Assembly (NCBI GenBank): GCA_039621445.1
Contig: CP154956.1
Coordinates: 71,856,914-71,920,913, forward strand
Direction of reading: 5' to 3'
Origin: Euglena gracilis
Taxonomy: Eukaryota > Euglenida > Euglenophyceae > Euglenales
Length of the DNA: 64,000 nucleotides
Part shown: positions 41,389-61,210 of the stretch, one piece after another
How positions within the stretch are numbered: the first letter of the stretch is position 1
Layout of the letters: each line of letters opens with the position of its first letter
Program-made: the position numbers and the translations under genes
Notes under the pieces: generated by a model
The model's input: only the letters and a program-made list of their open reading frames with translations
Told to the model about the DNA's origin: nothing
Database searches by the model: none

Positions 41389-44300
41389 CCCCCCCCCCCC
41401 CCCCCCCCCCCCTCCCCCCCCTCCCCCCCCCCCCCCCCTTCCCTTGTTGTTTCCAAGTGCGAGAAAAACATCGTATTCAAATATGTTTCGACAAGCAGGT
41501 AAAACGTGGTTGGCCGGTTTGGGTGTCAGAGTCCTTTTTTTAAGGAACCCGGGTATGGGGGACCCACTGTTTTGGGCGGTAATTTTGGGTCCAAATTTAA
41601 TTTTTTTTAGCGCTTTCCGAAAATAGAAGAATACGACGTCTCTGGCAGGTTACCCACCAACCTGACCACCCCCCAGGGGGGTGGGGGCTCGGCCGGGACC
41701 CACCCACCCACCCAGGTCATGAACCTAATATATATATATATATATACATATATATACACTCAGTTCAAAAAGTCATGACCCAAGCTGGTTCAAAAAGTTA
41801 CTCCTGAAAATTTCGAAAAAGAATTGTTCTCTTGCTAGACTCCTATGTCAGGCAATGGGTTGGCAGTGGCGGAGGAGGTACCTGGAGCTCACGGGCGTGC
41901 ACAGTGAAGCAGTACAGGGGTGCAGTCTGAAGGGTGGCGCACACAGAGCATCCAGGTACCTCCTCCGCCACTGCCAACCCACTGCCTGACATAGGAGTCC
42001 AGCAAAGAAGAGAACAATTTTTTTTCGAAATTTTCAGGAGTAATGACTTTTTGAACCAGCTTGGGTCATGACTTTTTGAACTGCTCTGGTCTGACCTAAA
42101 AAGACACTAGGCATTTGGAAACTACTGTGGGGGGAGACATCTTTTACAGCTAATAAAATTAAGTGACGGATATTCTGCTTCTTCACTTATTCAGAAAGTA
42201 CAGACGGCTCACCTCGTCCACTACCAGCGTGTGCCAGTCCACGTCCCTGAGGAGGCGTTGCCCTGTGGGCAGTGAAAACACCACGCACGGAGAGGCGACA
42301 TTTTGGGAAACTCTTTGAATTTTTTTGGGGGAAATAATGCAACAAATCTTTTCCCCCAAAACTGGGCTGGATTGTACAATATTTTATTCTGTGGGATTAC
42401 AATCAGACTTTCATTTACTGCGTCGTAGCGAAATCTGCCATGGCGCAAAAAAAAATTCCGCAGCGGACGCGGTGCACAATTGAATTTTTGCCGCGGCTCA
42501 CCCGCGGCGCAACTGAAACGCTGCCGCGGCGCACCAACAACGCACCTGCGGCGCACCAATGACGTTCCCGTGGCACACACACAGTGTGCACGCGGCGCTG
42601 CCGCGGCATACGCGGCGCACAGAAAGAAGTCTTCCGCGGCACATGCGGCCACAAAATTTCGGGTGCCGCGGCGCAGGAAAAAAAATTCCGCGGCACACTA
42701 AATGAAAGTCTGATTACAATGCGGACAAAGATTACGGGACACAAATATGGGGAAAATACTGCGGGAAAAAAATTATGAGAAATTGCAAATTTTCAGTGAA
42801 AACGGTGTTAATTTTTGTCAGGTGTGTTGTTGATTTCCTGGCAAAAAAGTCAACTCAAAATTCCAAAGAAAAGTCAAAACGGACTTCTAATGGTCCTTTT
42901 ATGGTTTTACTTCAAAATAAACCTAAAAATCGACAATATTACATACAGTCCGAGCAAAAATTACGGGAAGCTAAAATTTTGGGAAAATGCCACAATTTTC
43001 CCGAAATTTTTTTCCCTTAATTTTTTCCCACTGCAGCTTTCCGACGCCTCTTTGTTCCAAGGCAAACAGAAGACATGAAGCGGCATCAAAGGCAACGGAC
43101 TCTGTCCATTGTCTAAGGGGGGCAGACTACAGATGAGTGGTCAGGAAAACAGCCGTCACACACATGAGATGCCCAAACAACACCTTTTCGGGCAGTTTGT
43201 ACACCACACTCACAGGGATATACGGTTTCTGGCTGAAATGTGGCTTGCATGACTTCCATCAGGCTTCCCTGCAAAAATTCCCCAGAAGGCAAATACCCGG
43301 AAAGGCAAAATTGCATCAAAAAAAATTTAATGGCAAGCATTAAAAAAAACACTCTTAAAAAAGTCTGGTCTCCAGCATCGGCTGAACAGACGGGACATCG
43401 GCCCAGAGGGAGCGCGGAATGCCAGTGGCATCCCAAGAGCGACGAATGATGGCAGCAGAGAGGCGGTCAATTGCTGATGACGTTGTTTGACAGATAGAGA
43501 GGCTGGAGTTGGTCGAGGGGGGGGGGGTCACAGGGGGGAGTCACGGGTGACGAAAAGCCATTTTTTTGGGCACCCCGAACCAGGCCTATCTTTTCCGTGC
43601 ATTTGTTGGCTCAAAAAAAGGGGTAATTCCTTGGTTGTTTAACTATTTTTCTCAGCCCGCAATTCTTTTTGCCAAAATCAAACAACGATTTCAGCAATAA
43701 ATGCATATTTGCGCTTTCGCAAAGTGGGCATATGTGACACCATCACTTCAGCCAGGGCTTCATCGTTAGAATGCTTGGCAAATACATCTTCCAACCAATT
43801 ATCCCATGCGTCTTGTGTGTATGCCTTCAAACAAGCGATGACGAATTGGTCCGCAGGTTGGAAAACATGGGTCACATCTTTGGGATCACCACCACACGAA
43901 TCCCGGGGTCTTGCAACTTCCCACAATCTCCATGCTGGGGAGCTGCATCAGCCACCAGAAGCGCCCGCCCATCCGCATCTTCGGGAAGATGTGAACGGAT
44001 GGTACTTACATGCAATGTCAGTTCGTCGCACAACCTTGCAAACGTATCCTTGTTCTGAGATGCAAAGATGATGCCACTACCCAAGAAAACTTCAATTATA
44101 CTGGCAGGATGGTGGTCTTGGAAGATCTTTGGGTGCTCGGTGTCTGGCTTTGCATGGACACCATCTGTCCACCCTTGCCAAATCATTTGAAGTTTGATAA
44201 GGTTTCCCTCTCCATCTAATAACAAAGGGGGAAAAAGAGTGAAACTACTTTTTTTGGCACACCAGCTTTTGTTTTCCTGATAGAAACGGTTCGACGCTCC

Positions 44301-47185
44301 CTCATTGGATACCATGTCCATTTTTGATTTGGTCCGAGCAAGACAAAATACTCGTCCCAGTTGAAAGTCAAATCCTTGGATGGGATGTGTTGTACCAACT
44401 CACCAAAGAAGCCACGGGCAGCATCTAACACCTGAATCAATGGAAAAAAATGGCTGTTGAAAAAGCAAAATCACCTGAGCAGGAACAGTCCTATCCGACG
44501 TTGCCACAAGGACGCCACTCCTTTGATAAGTGGTACTTTGCCCATGACTGACCCAAATGGAAGAGTCCACCATTCTTCGCAAGGGAGGCTGGCCTCGTGC
44601 GGGCAACAACACCCCTGGCGGTTGCAGCCACCGTACCGCTGGTGATGCCTGCGTTGGCCGGGGCGGACCGCAACTTCTTGGCAGCGTCCTGAACTTGTTG
44701 TTTTTCGCTGGGGCTCAAGATATTCTTTCTCCCACGCTTTGAGTGCACATAATACCGACCATTATCCTTCCAAAATTTCAACCACCTGTTCAGAATACAA
44801 AGAAGCAAATGACCACAAAGGAAAAAAAACCTGTCGACAGTGCTCCAGGGTAGGTGTTTGGCCTTGTTCCCTCCTTTCTTGTGTCGATCAATGGCCCCTT
44901 AATACCATATTGTCGAGCCCAGTCTGTCACCATTTTTGTGTAATTGTCTCCCCAATTTTGGGGATGCCCTTCAGATGCAACGACTTCATCAAGAACAGCA
45001 CGTGGAATTGTTGATGCTTCCATTGAAAAAAAAAAACTGTGGGAACCACAGGAGGAATTGTGGGAACTGTGGGGACCACAGGAGTCAAGGCCTCGTTCGC
45101 ACAAAAAAAAAATCATAGCATGACAATCATAATTTTCCCAAAATTAAAATTTCCAAAATTGAAATTTTCCCATAATTTTTTCCCGTAATTTTTTCCCGTA
45201 ATTTTTTCCCCGTAATTTTTGCTCGGACTGTAACCCCATCTTTTTGTGAGTGAAATTCGACTTCAACTGAGAATGGCTGCCCCAAAGGGCGGTATACAGG
45301 CCAAAAATAAAGGGAAGAAATTATGGGGAAATCGGGGCAGTTTCCCAAACTGCTCACATTAATTGTTTTTGGATTCGATGATTGATCCTGTTCAACGTTC
45401 TCGAATAAATAATCCCCTTTCCAAAAAGTTCCCCAATAATAAACGCCCTCCTGAGGGTCAACGTTGACTGCCCAAAGACACCCCCTAGTAAGCCAAGGAA
45501 GAAAATAAGTCACCAAAAACATCATTTTTTTTAAAAAAGGCGAAAAAAAGGGAAGAATAAAAGCCTGCGAGAGCATCCATTTGCAAAAAAAAACTGGTGG
45601 CGTGTTTTGGGTCAATTTTTGAACTTGAAATTTACATTGAATTTGTGTCATTGTACAAGGATTACTATTGCAACAACAAAATGGTAAATACGACCCAAAG
45701 CGGTTAAGAGTGATTTTAAAAACAGAAAACAACTATCATTCTGCCTTGGATTTCCAAAAAAAAAGCAAAATGTGCAACATCATACAGGATTATGCGGATT
45801 GTGCAATCCGCATTTTTTTTCGGGCCCCTGAACTCCCAACCCCAAAACACATTCTTCTTTTGTACGGTTCCAGAGTCTTTTTAAAGCTGCACACTTGCCA
45901 TTGTAAACAGCAAATGGAAAGCTGTCCATTGCCGCTCGTCATTACTATTGAAAATAAATACGAGCAGTGTGATCAAAAAACAACAACACAAGAATAACTT
46001 TATTTAAACAGCAAAACCTTATCAAATACAAGACGAAAACGTTGTCACAAAAACAAAAGCTTCCCAAAAGCTTTCTTCCCATAATTTCTTTCCACTTTTG
46101 CAAACCGTTTGCTTCGGACCATTTGCAGACCCAAACGCTCGAGAGCCTGACCCACTCCTAATTTGGCTGTCAGCATCATATGGTACTGTTGTTGGCAGCT
46201 CAGACAACCCTTTCTGTCTGTTTCTGGGCGGGGGGGGGGGTCTCTCCACAGGCAAGATGAGACAGGCACACCAGCAGAGCATAGGGTGCAGAAGAAGGCA
46301 TCGGCGCAGCGAAGGATGAAGGCGGCGGCCTGGTCTGTCCCAGCGAAAAACTCGAGGTCATTGATCATCCGCTGGAACCTGCCCATGTTGGTCAGTTGGT
46401 GCGTGGGTTTGTGTGTTTGAGTTAATGAGTGTGTTTGTGTGTGTGTTTGTCCATGTCTGTGTCTGTGCTTTGTGTGTGCTTGTGTGTGTTCTATGCTTGA
46501 TTTGTGCTGTTTGTGTGGACGTTTTCAGTGCAACTGTAATTGATTTGCAACTTTCACCGCTTGAGAAACCAGTCGACTCAAAGAAAAGCAACCAGGGGGC
46601 TCAAATGAATTTGGTTCTGGATTATGTCAATGGCACCAGAAATTAGAAGTTGAGGAAACCACAACAGAAACATCCACAACACAAAGCCGTGTGGCAAGTG
46701 CCGTTAAAAGCCGGTTTTTGATGGACAGCTTTGGCCTGGGACCTAATGTGTGTGTGTATGCGTGCGCGTACATCTTGGTGTACCCCACCTAAAATGACCC
46801 CTCCTCCTGGATATCCTCTTTGGGGTTGAACGACCCACTGCAATCATTTGTGCTTGGATGGCCCTTGAGAGAATTAACCCCCCAAATGACCCCCCTCATG
46901 ACCTGGGACCTGGACAAAAATGAAAAGGTTCATTCGGGGGGCAGGAGGATGTGGATTGGGGATGGTTGCACATCGAATGCCCGTGGATCGCCCCCGGCTC
47001 CCCCAACACACGGCACGGTAGGATGGAATGATTAGGGGGCTCTCGGAGGTCGGCGTCCACCGATGGCTCAACACACCGCTTCAGTTGCTCCTGTAGGAAG
47101 CCCAGCCGCACCTTGCGGGTGGAATCTAGCCGGCCCTTGACCTCCTCCACAATGGGCTGCACAGCAGCAAACACATACGGGACAG
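33283..47185 (-). CDS. Sen1/senataxin-type superfamily 1 RNA/DNA helicase (at least 12 exons, N-terminus missing)
   Basis: Minus-strand exons: 47017-47185, 46272-46378, 42213-42262, 39290-39413, 38869-38961, 38667-38740, 38329-38392, 37498-37628, 35899-35971, 35330-35391, 34886-35035, 33283-33543. Phases agree at every junction, with GT-AG ends except one GC-AG (34886). Helicase motifs appear in order: motif II split as LVVDE/AAQAPE, motif III LVGDPQQLPATVIS, motif IV LLRIQYRMHPEIA, then ESGQGMSLFN, VISPYNAQVR, motif V VDGCQG-AEYDIVLFSTVR, and motif VI RRLNVALTRAKYCLVVVG. This order and wording are those of Upf1-like helicases, closest to Sen1/senataxin (transcription termination and R-loop removal). 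The Walker A exon and N-terminus were not found in the window, so the gene extends upstream or is truncated. Confidence 0.88.
33600..34885. other. Intron before the last helicase exon: G/C tracts and a hairpin repeat
   Basis: Contains long C and G runs (33718-33768, 34061-34075, 34143-34170), a GGTGC-GAA-GCGCC hairpin (34023), and a (CCCA)n tract (about 34663-34696). A phrase near 34530-34565 recurs at 59475-59510. No exon recognised. Confidence 0.5.
34886..35035 (-). CDS. Helicase exon k (motif VI)
   Basis: Encodes a Pro-rich start, then FLRDVRRLNVALTRAKYCLV and HAAALGAHPVWSSPLRK. RRLNVALTRA is motif VI with its arginine finger. The end lies at CGCAAG|GCTGAT, a GC donor, which keeps phase 0 with the last exon. 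Confidence 0.9.
35330..35391 (-). CDS. Helicase exon j (end of motif V)
   Basis: Encodes AEYDIVLFSTVRTSPEDIGQ. Acceptor GTCAG|GGG, donor GGACAG|GTGGCC. Confidence 0.88.
35899..35971 (-). CDS. Helicase exon i (start of motif V)
   Basis: Encodes HLKQTLRTDWLTLGLEVKSV and DGCQ; VKSVDG-x-QG is motif V, here with Cys in place of the usual Phe. Donor CCAAG|GTGTGC splits the Gly codon. Confidence 0.88.
36100..37490. other. Intron between helicase exons h and i; purine-rich strand, no gene seen
   Basis: About 1.5 kb with a strongly purine-rich plus strand (for example 36400-37160) and no phase-compatible exon. AAAATCAAGTACGGTG (36987) recurs as a near copy at 38097. Confidence 0.45.
37498..37628 (-). 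CDS. Helicase exon h
   Basis: Encodes QGMSLFNAKEAQVVAQLVGE and WQVAVISPYNAQVR. The N-x-x-EA and ISPYNAQV motifs belong to the second RecA-like domain. Acceptor TGCCCAG|GCC; donor CCGG|GTGTGT in phase 0. Confidence 0.9.
37865..38193. repeat. Pair of about 60-bp direct repeats in a helicase intron
   Basis: 37865-37927 and 38135-38193 align as direct copies (TGCCC-TATAA-GTGCGCACCC type starts, both with GTC-GAAAC-AC-TCC-TAAAA in the middle). They flank about 210 bp and may be ends of an uncharacterised element. Confidence 0.5.
38329..38392 (-). CDS. Helicase exon g
   Basis: Encodes PFHEDTVFQPFVFLDVEGVE, matching the P-W/F-H...P-x-x-F-x-D-V segment between motifs IV and V. Donor GAGAGTG|GTTTGC. 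Confidence 0.85.
38667..38740 (-). CDS. Helicase exon f
   Basis: Encodes FPSAHFYNGRLINGPLVLAD, the F-PS-x-FY-x-GRL segment that follows motif IV. Separated from exon e by a 128-bp intron. Confidence 0.88.
38869..38961 (-). CDS. Helicase exon e (motif IV region)
   Basis: Encodes YGRSMMQRLMSLGADTMLLR then IQYRMHPEIA. QYRMHPEI is a hallmark of Upf1-like helicases. Phase 2-nt in, 1-nt out. Confidence 0.9.
39290..39413 (-). CDS. Helicase exon d (motif II end and motif III)
   Basis: Starts AAQAPEAEILVALKSSVQ and continues RLVLVGDPQQLPATVIS. Acceptor GCCGCAG|GCG; donor AAGG|GTGTGG. A MITE with its target duplication sits 7 bp upstream of the acceptor. Confidence 0.9.
39429..39888. mobile_element. 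460-bp non-autonomous element, hAT-like (8-bp target duplication CCCAGGGG)
   Basis: Ends CATACATCTCTTTAAGG and its inverse CCTTAGAGAGATGTATG form TIRs. The flanks carry CCCAGGGG at 39421-39428 and 39889-39896, an exact 8-bp duplication as made by hAT transposases. The interior has C(n)G(n) tracts and an A(18) run but no ORF of note. It lies in the helicase intron, 7 bp plus the duplication away from the exon d acceptor. A second, inverted copy begins at 63749. Confidence 0.85.
41248..41485. repeat. 140-bp poly-C tract flanked by a duplicated 30-bp sequence
   Basis: An A(19) run and a C-tract with sparse T (about 41297-41438) lie between two copies of TTCCAAGTGCGAGA...TCGTATTCAAATAT (41249-41277 and 41451-41485). 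Located in the helicase intron between exons c and d. Confidence 0.9.
41731..41758. repeat. (TA)n microsatellite at the edge of the fold-back element
   Basis: Alternating TA with one interruption, directly preceding the inverted-repeat element that starts at 41761. Confidence 0.9.
41761..42082. mobile_element. 322-bp fold-back / MITE-like element with about 125-bp arms
   Basis: The left arm (41761-41886) begins CAGTTCAAAAAGTCATGACC, and the right arm (about 41953-42082) is its near-perfect inverse. The loop is about 66 bp. The termini CAGT...ACTG recall Tc1/mariner MITEs, but flanks share only CT, not TA. In a helicase intron. Confidence 0.85.
42213..42262 (-). CDS. Helicase exon c (50 nt; first half of Walker B / motif II)
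   Basis: Encodes QRLLRDVDWHTLVVDE and ends exactly after the catalytic Asp-Glu (GACGAG|GTGAGC). The next exon supplies AAQAPE. The 4.0-kb intron upstream holds a hAT-like MITE and a pogo-like transposon; the 2.8-kb intron downstream holds a fold-back element and another MITE. Confidence 0.85.
42404..42712. mobile_element. 309-bp hAT-like MITE with perfect 8-bp target duplication
   Basis: TIRs CAGACTTTCATTTA (42404-42417) and its exact inverse (42699-42712) are flanked by ATTACAAT on both sides (42396-42403 and 42713-42720). The interior is rich in GCCGCGGC and GCGGCGC motifs. An 8-bp duplication with CA...TG ends fits hAT. A related, truncated copy lies at 47250-47428. Confidence 0.92.
42946..45230 (-). 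mobile_element. 2.3-kb pogo-like (Tc1/mariner superfamily) DNA transposon
   Basis: TIRs start CAGTCCGAGCAAAAATTACG at 42946 and end in its inverse at 45230. Both ends abut TA (42944-42945 and 45231-45232), the target duplication of this superfamily. Short ATTACGGGAAAAA subrepeats follow the right TIR. A transposase is encoded on the minus strand. The element sits inside the helicase intron between exons b and c. Confidence 0.9.
43678..45023 (-). pseudogene. pogo-like transposase (DDE_1 type), interrupted
   Basis: The start candidate is ATG at 45023 (MEASTIPRAVLDEVVASEGH). A DNA-binding half reads ARGVVARTRPASLAKNGG and LGQSWAKYHL, typical of pogo/CENP-B-like helix-turn-helix domains. The catalytic half has NWDEYFVLLGP (first Asp), LLVADAAPQHGD (second Asp) and DVTHVFQPAD (third Asp of DDD), then ACLKAYTQDAW. 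Segments lie in several frames. A gap near 44805 looks like a short GT-AG intron, while a shift near 44900 may be an indel. It is probably inactive, or spliced from 4-5 exons. Confidence 0.78.
45240..46271. other. Rest of the helicase intron b-c; no gene, one strong hairpin
   Basis: Contains a perfect 10-bp stem (ATGCGGATTG / CAATCCGCAT, 45792-45813) followed by eight T. No exon or element ends recognised. Confidence 0.5.
46272..46378 (-). CDS. Helicase exon b (strand before motif II)
   Basis: Encodes FQRMINDLEFFAGTDQAAAF and ILRCADAFFCTLCSAG. The A-D-x-x-F-CTL-S-x-G signature precedes motif II in Sen1-like helicases. Donor GCTG|GTGTGC leaves one base that joins GG of exon c. Confidence 0.8.
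47017..47185 (-). CDS. Helicase exon a (helical stalk region)
   Basis: Encodes VPYVFAAVQPIVEEVKGRLD and KVRLGFLQEQLKRCVEP, an amphipathic helical stretch in the place of the stalk between motifs I and II. Acceptor CACAAG|CT lies at the edge of a GT microsatellite; donor CTACC|GTGCCG gives the phase needed by the next exon. Assigned by position and phase. Confidence 0.5.
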
Positions 47186-47186
47186 C

Positions 47187-47188
<2 letters not shown>

Positions 47189-47222
<34 letters not shown>
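47189..47222. repeat. (GT)n microsatellite next to the helicase exon a acceptor
   Basis: About 17 GT units. On the minus strand it supplies a CA-rich tract in front of the CACAAG acceptor and borders the truncated MITE copy. Confidence 0.9.
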
Positions 47223-47224
<2 letters not shown>

Positions 47225-47249
47225 CGCATATGAGCACACACTTGCACAC

Positions 47250-47428
47250 ACTGCATGTGCCGCGGGAACGTCATTGGTGCGCAACGGGTGCATTGTTGGT
47301 GCGCCGCGGCAGCGTTTCAGGTGCGACGCGGGTGTGCCGCGGCAAACATTCAACTGTGCGCCTCTTGCGCCGCTGAATTTTTTTTGTGCCACGACAAACT
47401 TCGCCGCGGCGCACTCAATGAAAGTCTG
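47250..47428. mobile_element. Truncated, inverted copy of the 309-bp hAT-like MITE
   Basis: Read in reverse from 47428 (CAGACTTTCATTGAGTGCGC) it follows the 42404 element for about 180 bp, including GAAACGCTGCCGCGGCGCAC and AATGACGTTCCCG. It then fades into CA-rich DNA at the GT microsatellite, so the other TIR is missing. Confidence 0.8.
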
Positions 47429-47670
47429 GCCTGGCCCCCCCCCCCCCCCGAGCTAGTGGCGAAAACCAGCGCCAGGCCAGAAGAAGGGATAAATGACGCC
47501 AAACAAGCAGCCACAGTGCACACAGTGGGGTCCTGCCTTTATATCGAACGCTGGCCTGTGGCTCCAGAGTTGGGGTCGGGTCCGTGATTCGATGTGACAC
47601 TACACGATACCGAACCAGAGCTACTCTTCGGGAGTGGGAACAACCCTGGGCCCGCCACCGGAGAAAACAG

Positions 47671-59126
<11,456 letters not shown>

Positions 59127-60410
59127 CCGCACCCGGGACCCGGGCCCTGTGCCCTCCGCCGCCGTCCCCCTCCCTCGCCCGATGCGTCCGAGTCACCCAA
59201 CAACACCCGTTCCGGGTCATTTCACTCCGCGCCAGCGAAGCCCATACCTGTACGGTAATGGCACGAAGGGTGGCAGGTCCTATGAGGACAGGTTAGTGGG
59301 CACAGAAGACAGTTTCCCGGGGAGGACAGTTTGGGGAGTTTGTGGGAGGTTTGGGGAGGGGGGTCAGACCCCTTTGCAAGGGGAATTTCCTTCAGCGCCG
59401 AAGGAAAATTCTAGCCTAAATAATTGGCGCCTCGAAAAATGGGAACGGCCCCACTCCCATGCCCCATCCCCCCATGGGATTTCTGGGATTCCCTTTCAGC
59501 CCTCCCAGGGGTGGGGGGCAGGGACCCGAGCATGACGCCTCGCTGGTCCCCCCATGTGCCTTGACCCCAATTGGGAAGTTCCTTGTCCTGTGGGGCCAAA
59601 CGTATCAAGCAAATATGTCCACACATCGCAATGGGGAAATGTCTAACTGCCCTGGGGTTAAGGGGGTGGTGGTTTAGGGGAGGTAAGGGGCTGCTAGGAA
59701 GGGGGGGGGGTTTGCGGGGTCAGGAGGTTGAGGTCTTTTTATATTCGACACGTTTAGAGCCTTGACGAAATGTCTAAGATGGGGTCTTGTTATTTTTGAT
59801 CCTGGAGGTTTGGGAGGGGCGGGGACCCCCTGCGAACAGTTGCACATAAAGCACAACCAAAACAAGTACAAAGTGGTGAGAACGTCGGAGGGGGGGGCAA
59901 GGGGCGTGCGGGCGGGGGGAGGTCAGGGAGGCTGGTGGGGGGGGTCCCACCCCTTGAACCTGCTTTCATATCAACTGTTAATTTTTGATTTTTACTTTTT
60001 TGTTGAAAAGTCGTGCTAAATAACAAAAATGAAAATTGTTTCCATTTTTATCCGGCTTCTGATCGCAGTTGTGTGAAAAAACTGCAGTTTCAGCTTTTTA
60101 TATCGGCCTGGGGGGATAAAAAAAAAGTCAATACCCCCTGATCCGGACCAATTGTCGTCTTGTTCTCGCTGACTTGTCTTTCTATGGACCTGTCACCTAA
60201 CTGTGTGTCGCTGATTTGTTCAGTGGCATTTTCCCAGGGGGAGGTAAGTGGTGGGATTTCATGAAACATCACACTGGCTGAGTGGCTGCTTGTTGCGCGT
60301 TGCAATACGACTTTGGGCTTTCTCCCAGTGGGTTGCTCGTGGGGCGCCTGCCATCCAGCCGTAGGAGGTTCTCATGCACGTCACCAGTTGTATTCACTCC
60401 GCACCTCCAC
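59127..60410. other. Downstream DNA of the MKKS-like gene; no gene seen
   Basis: Includes a phrase with CAGCGCCGAAGGAAAATTC (59393), repeat-like text at 59475-59510 shared with 34530-34565, and G-tracts. No poly(A) signal can be assigned with confidence. Confidence 0.5.
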
Positions 60411-60414
60411 TGTG

Positions 60415-60921
60415 TGTTATGTTGTGTGTGTGTTGTGTGTTGTGTGTTGTGTGTTGTGTGTTGTGTGTTGTGTGTTGTGTGTTGTGTGTTGTGTGTTGTG
60501 TGTTGTGTATGTGTTGTGCGTGTGATGTGTGTTGTGTATGTGTTGTGTGTGTGTGTGTGTTGTGTGTGTTGTGCGTGTGATGTGTGTTGTGTATGTGTTG
60601 TGTGTGTGTGTGTGTTGTGTTGTGTTGTGTTGTGTTGTGTTGTGTTGTGTTGTGTTGTGTGTGTGCTGTGCTGTGTGTATTGTGTGTGTTATGTGTGTGT
60701 GTTGTGTGTGTGTGTGTGTGGTGTGATGTGTTGTGTTGTGTTGTGTTGTGTTGTGTTGTGTTGTGTTGTGTGTTGTGTTGTGTTGTGTTGTGTTGTGTTG
60801 TGTTGTGTTGTGTTGTGTTGTGTTTTGTGTGTTGTGTTGTGTTGTGTTGTGTTGTGTTGTGTTGTGTTGCGTTGTGTGTGTTGTGTGTGTTGTGTGTGTT
60901 GTGTTTTGTGTGTGTATGTGT

Positions 60922-60955
<34 letters not shown>

Positions 60956-60957
60956 TG
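60415..60957. repeat. (GTGTT)n / (GT)n microsatellite, about 540 bp
   Basis: GTGTGTT, GTGTT and GT units. Frames across it give Cys/Val or His/Thr runs, not genes. Confidence 0.97.
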
Positions 60958-60976
60958 TGTGCCTCTCGCCTCGCAG

Positions 60977-61210
60977 GGACCACAGGGGCCCTTCTGCGAT
61001 GGCGCGGGAGGGTGGCCCCCTCCCATCCCACCCCACCCCTGGCGGCCGGCTCCATGTGGTTCTCCTCCCCCTGGTTTCCGCTGTCCTGTGTCTCTTGCTG
61101 CTGGTCCCGCGCGAGCCCTCCCACACACTGTTCTGCCCAGGGGGCTTTGTGCGGCAGCCGAGGCTGTTCTGCCCCCCACGGCTGCAAATACTTGTGTGTT
61201 GTGGGGGAAG
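60977..61210 (+). other. Candidate exon after the GT array; reading frame uncertain
   Basis: CTCGCCTCGCAG|GGACC is a good acceptor directly after the microsatellite. One frame has ATG at 60999 and a hydrophobic stretch (RLHVVLLPLVSAVLCLLLLV), but other frames and the opposite strand are also open. Confidence 0.3.

Noticed and set aside
41226-41543. Polyproline / polyglycine ORFs
   Set aside because: They translate the poly-C tract.
45792-45821. Hairpin plus T-run resembling a rho-independent terminator
   Set aside because: The context is a eukaryotic intron; the hairpin is real but no bacterial-type transcription unit is present.
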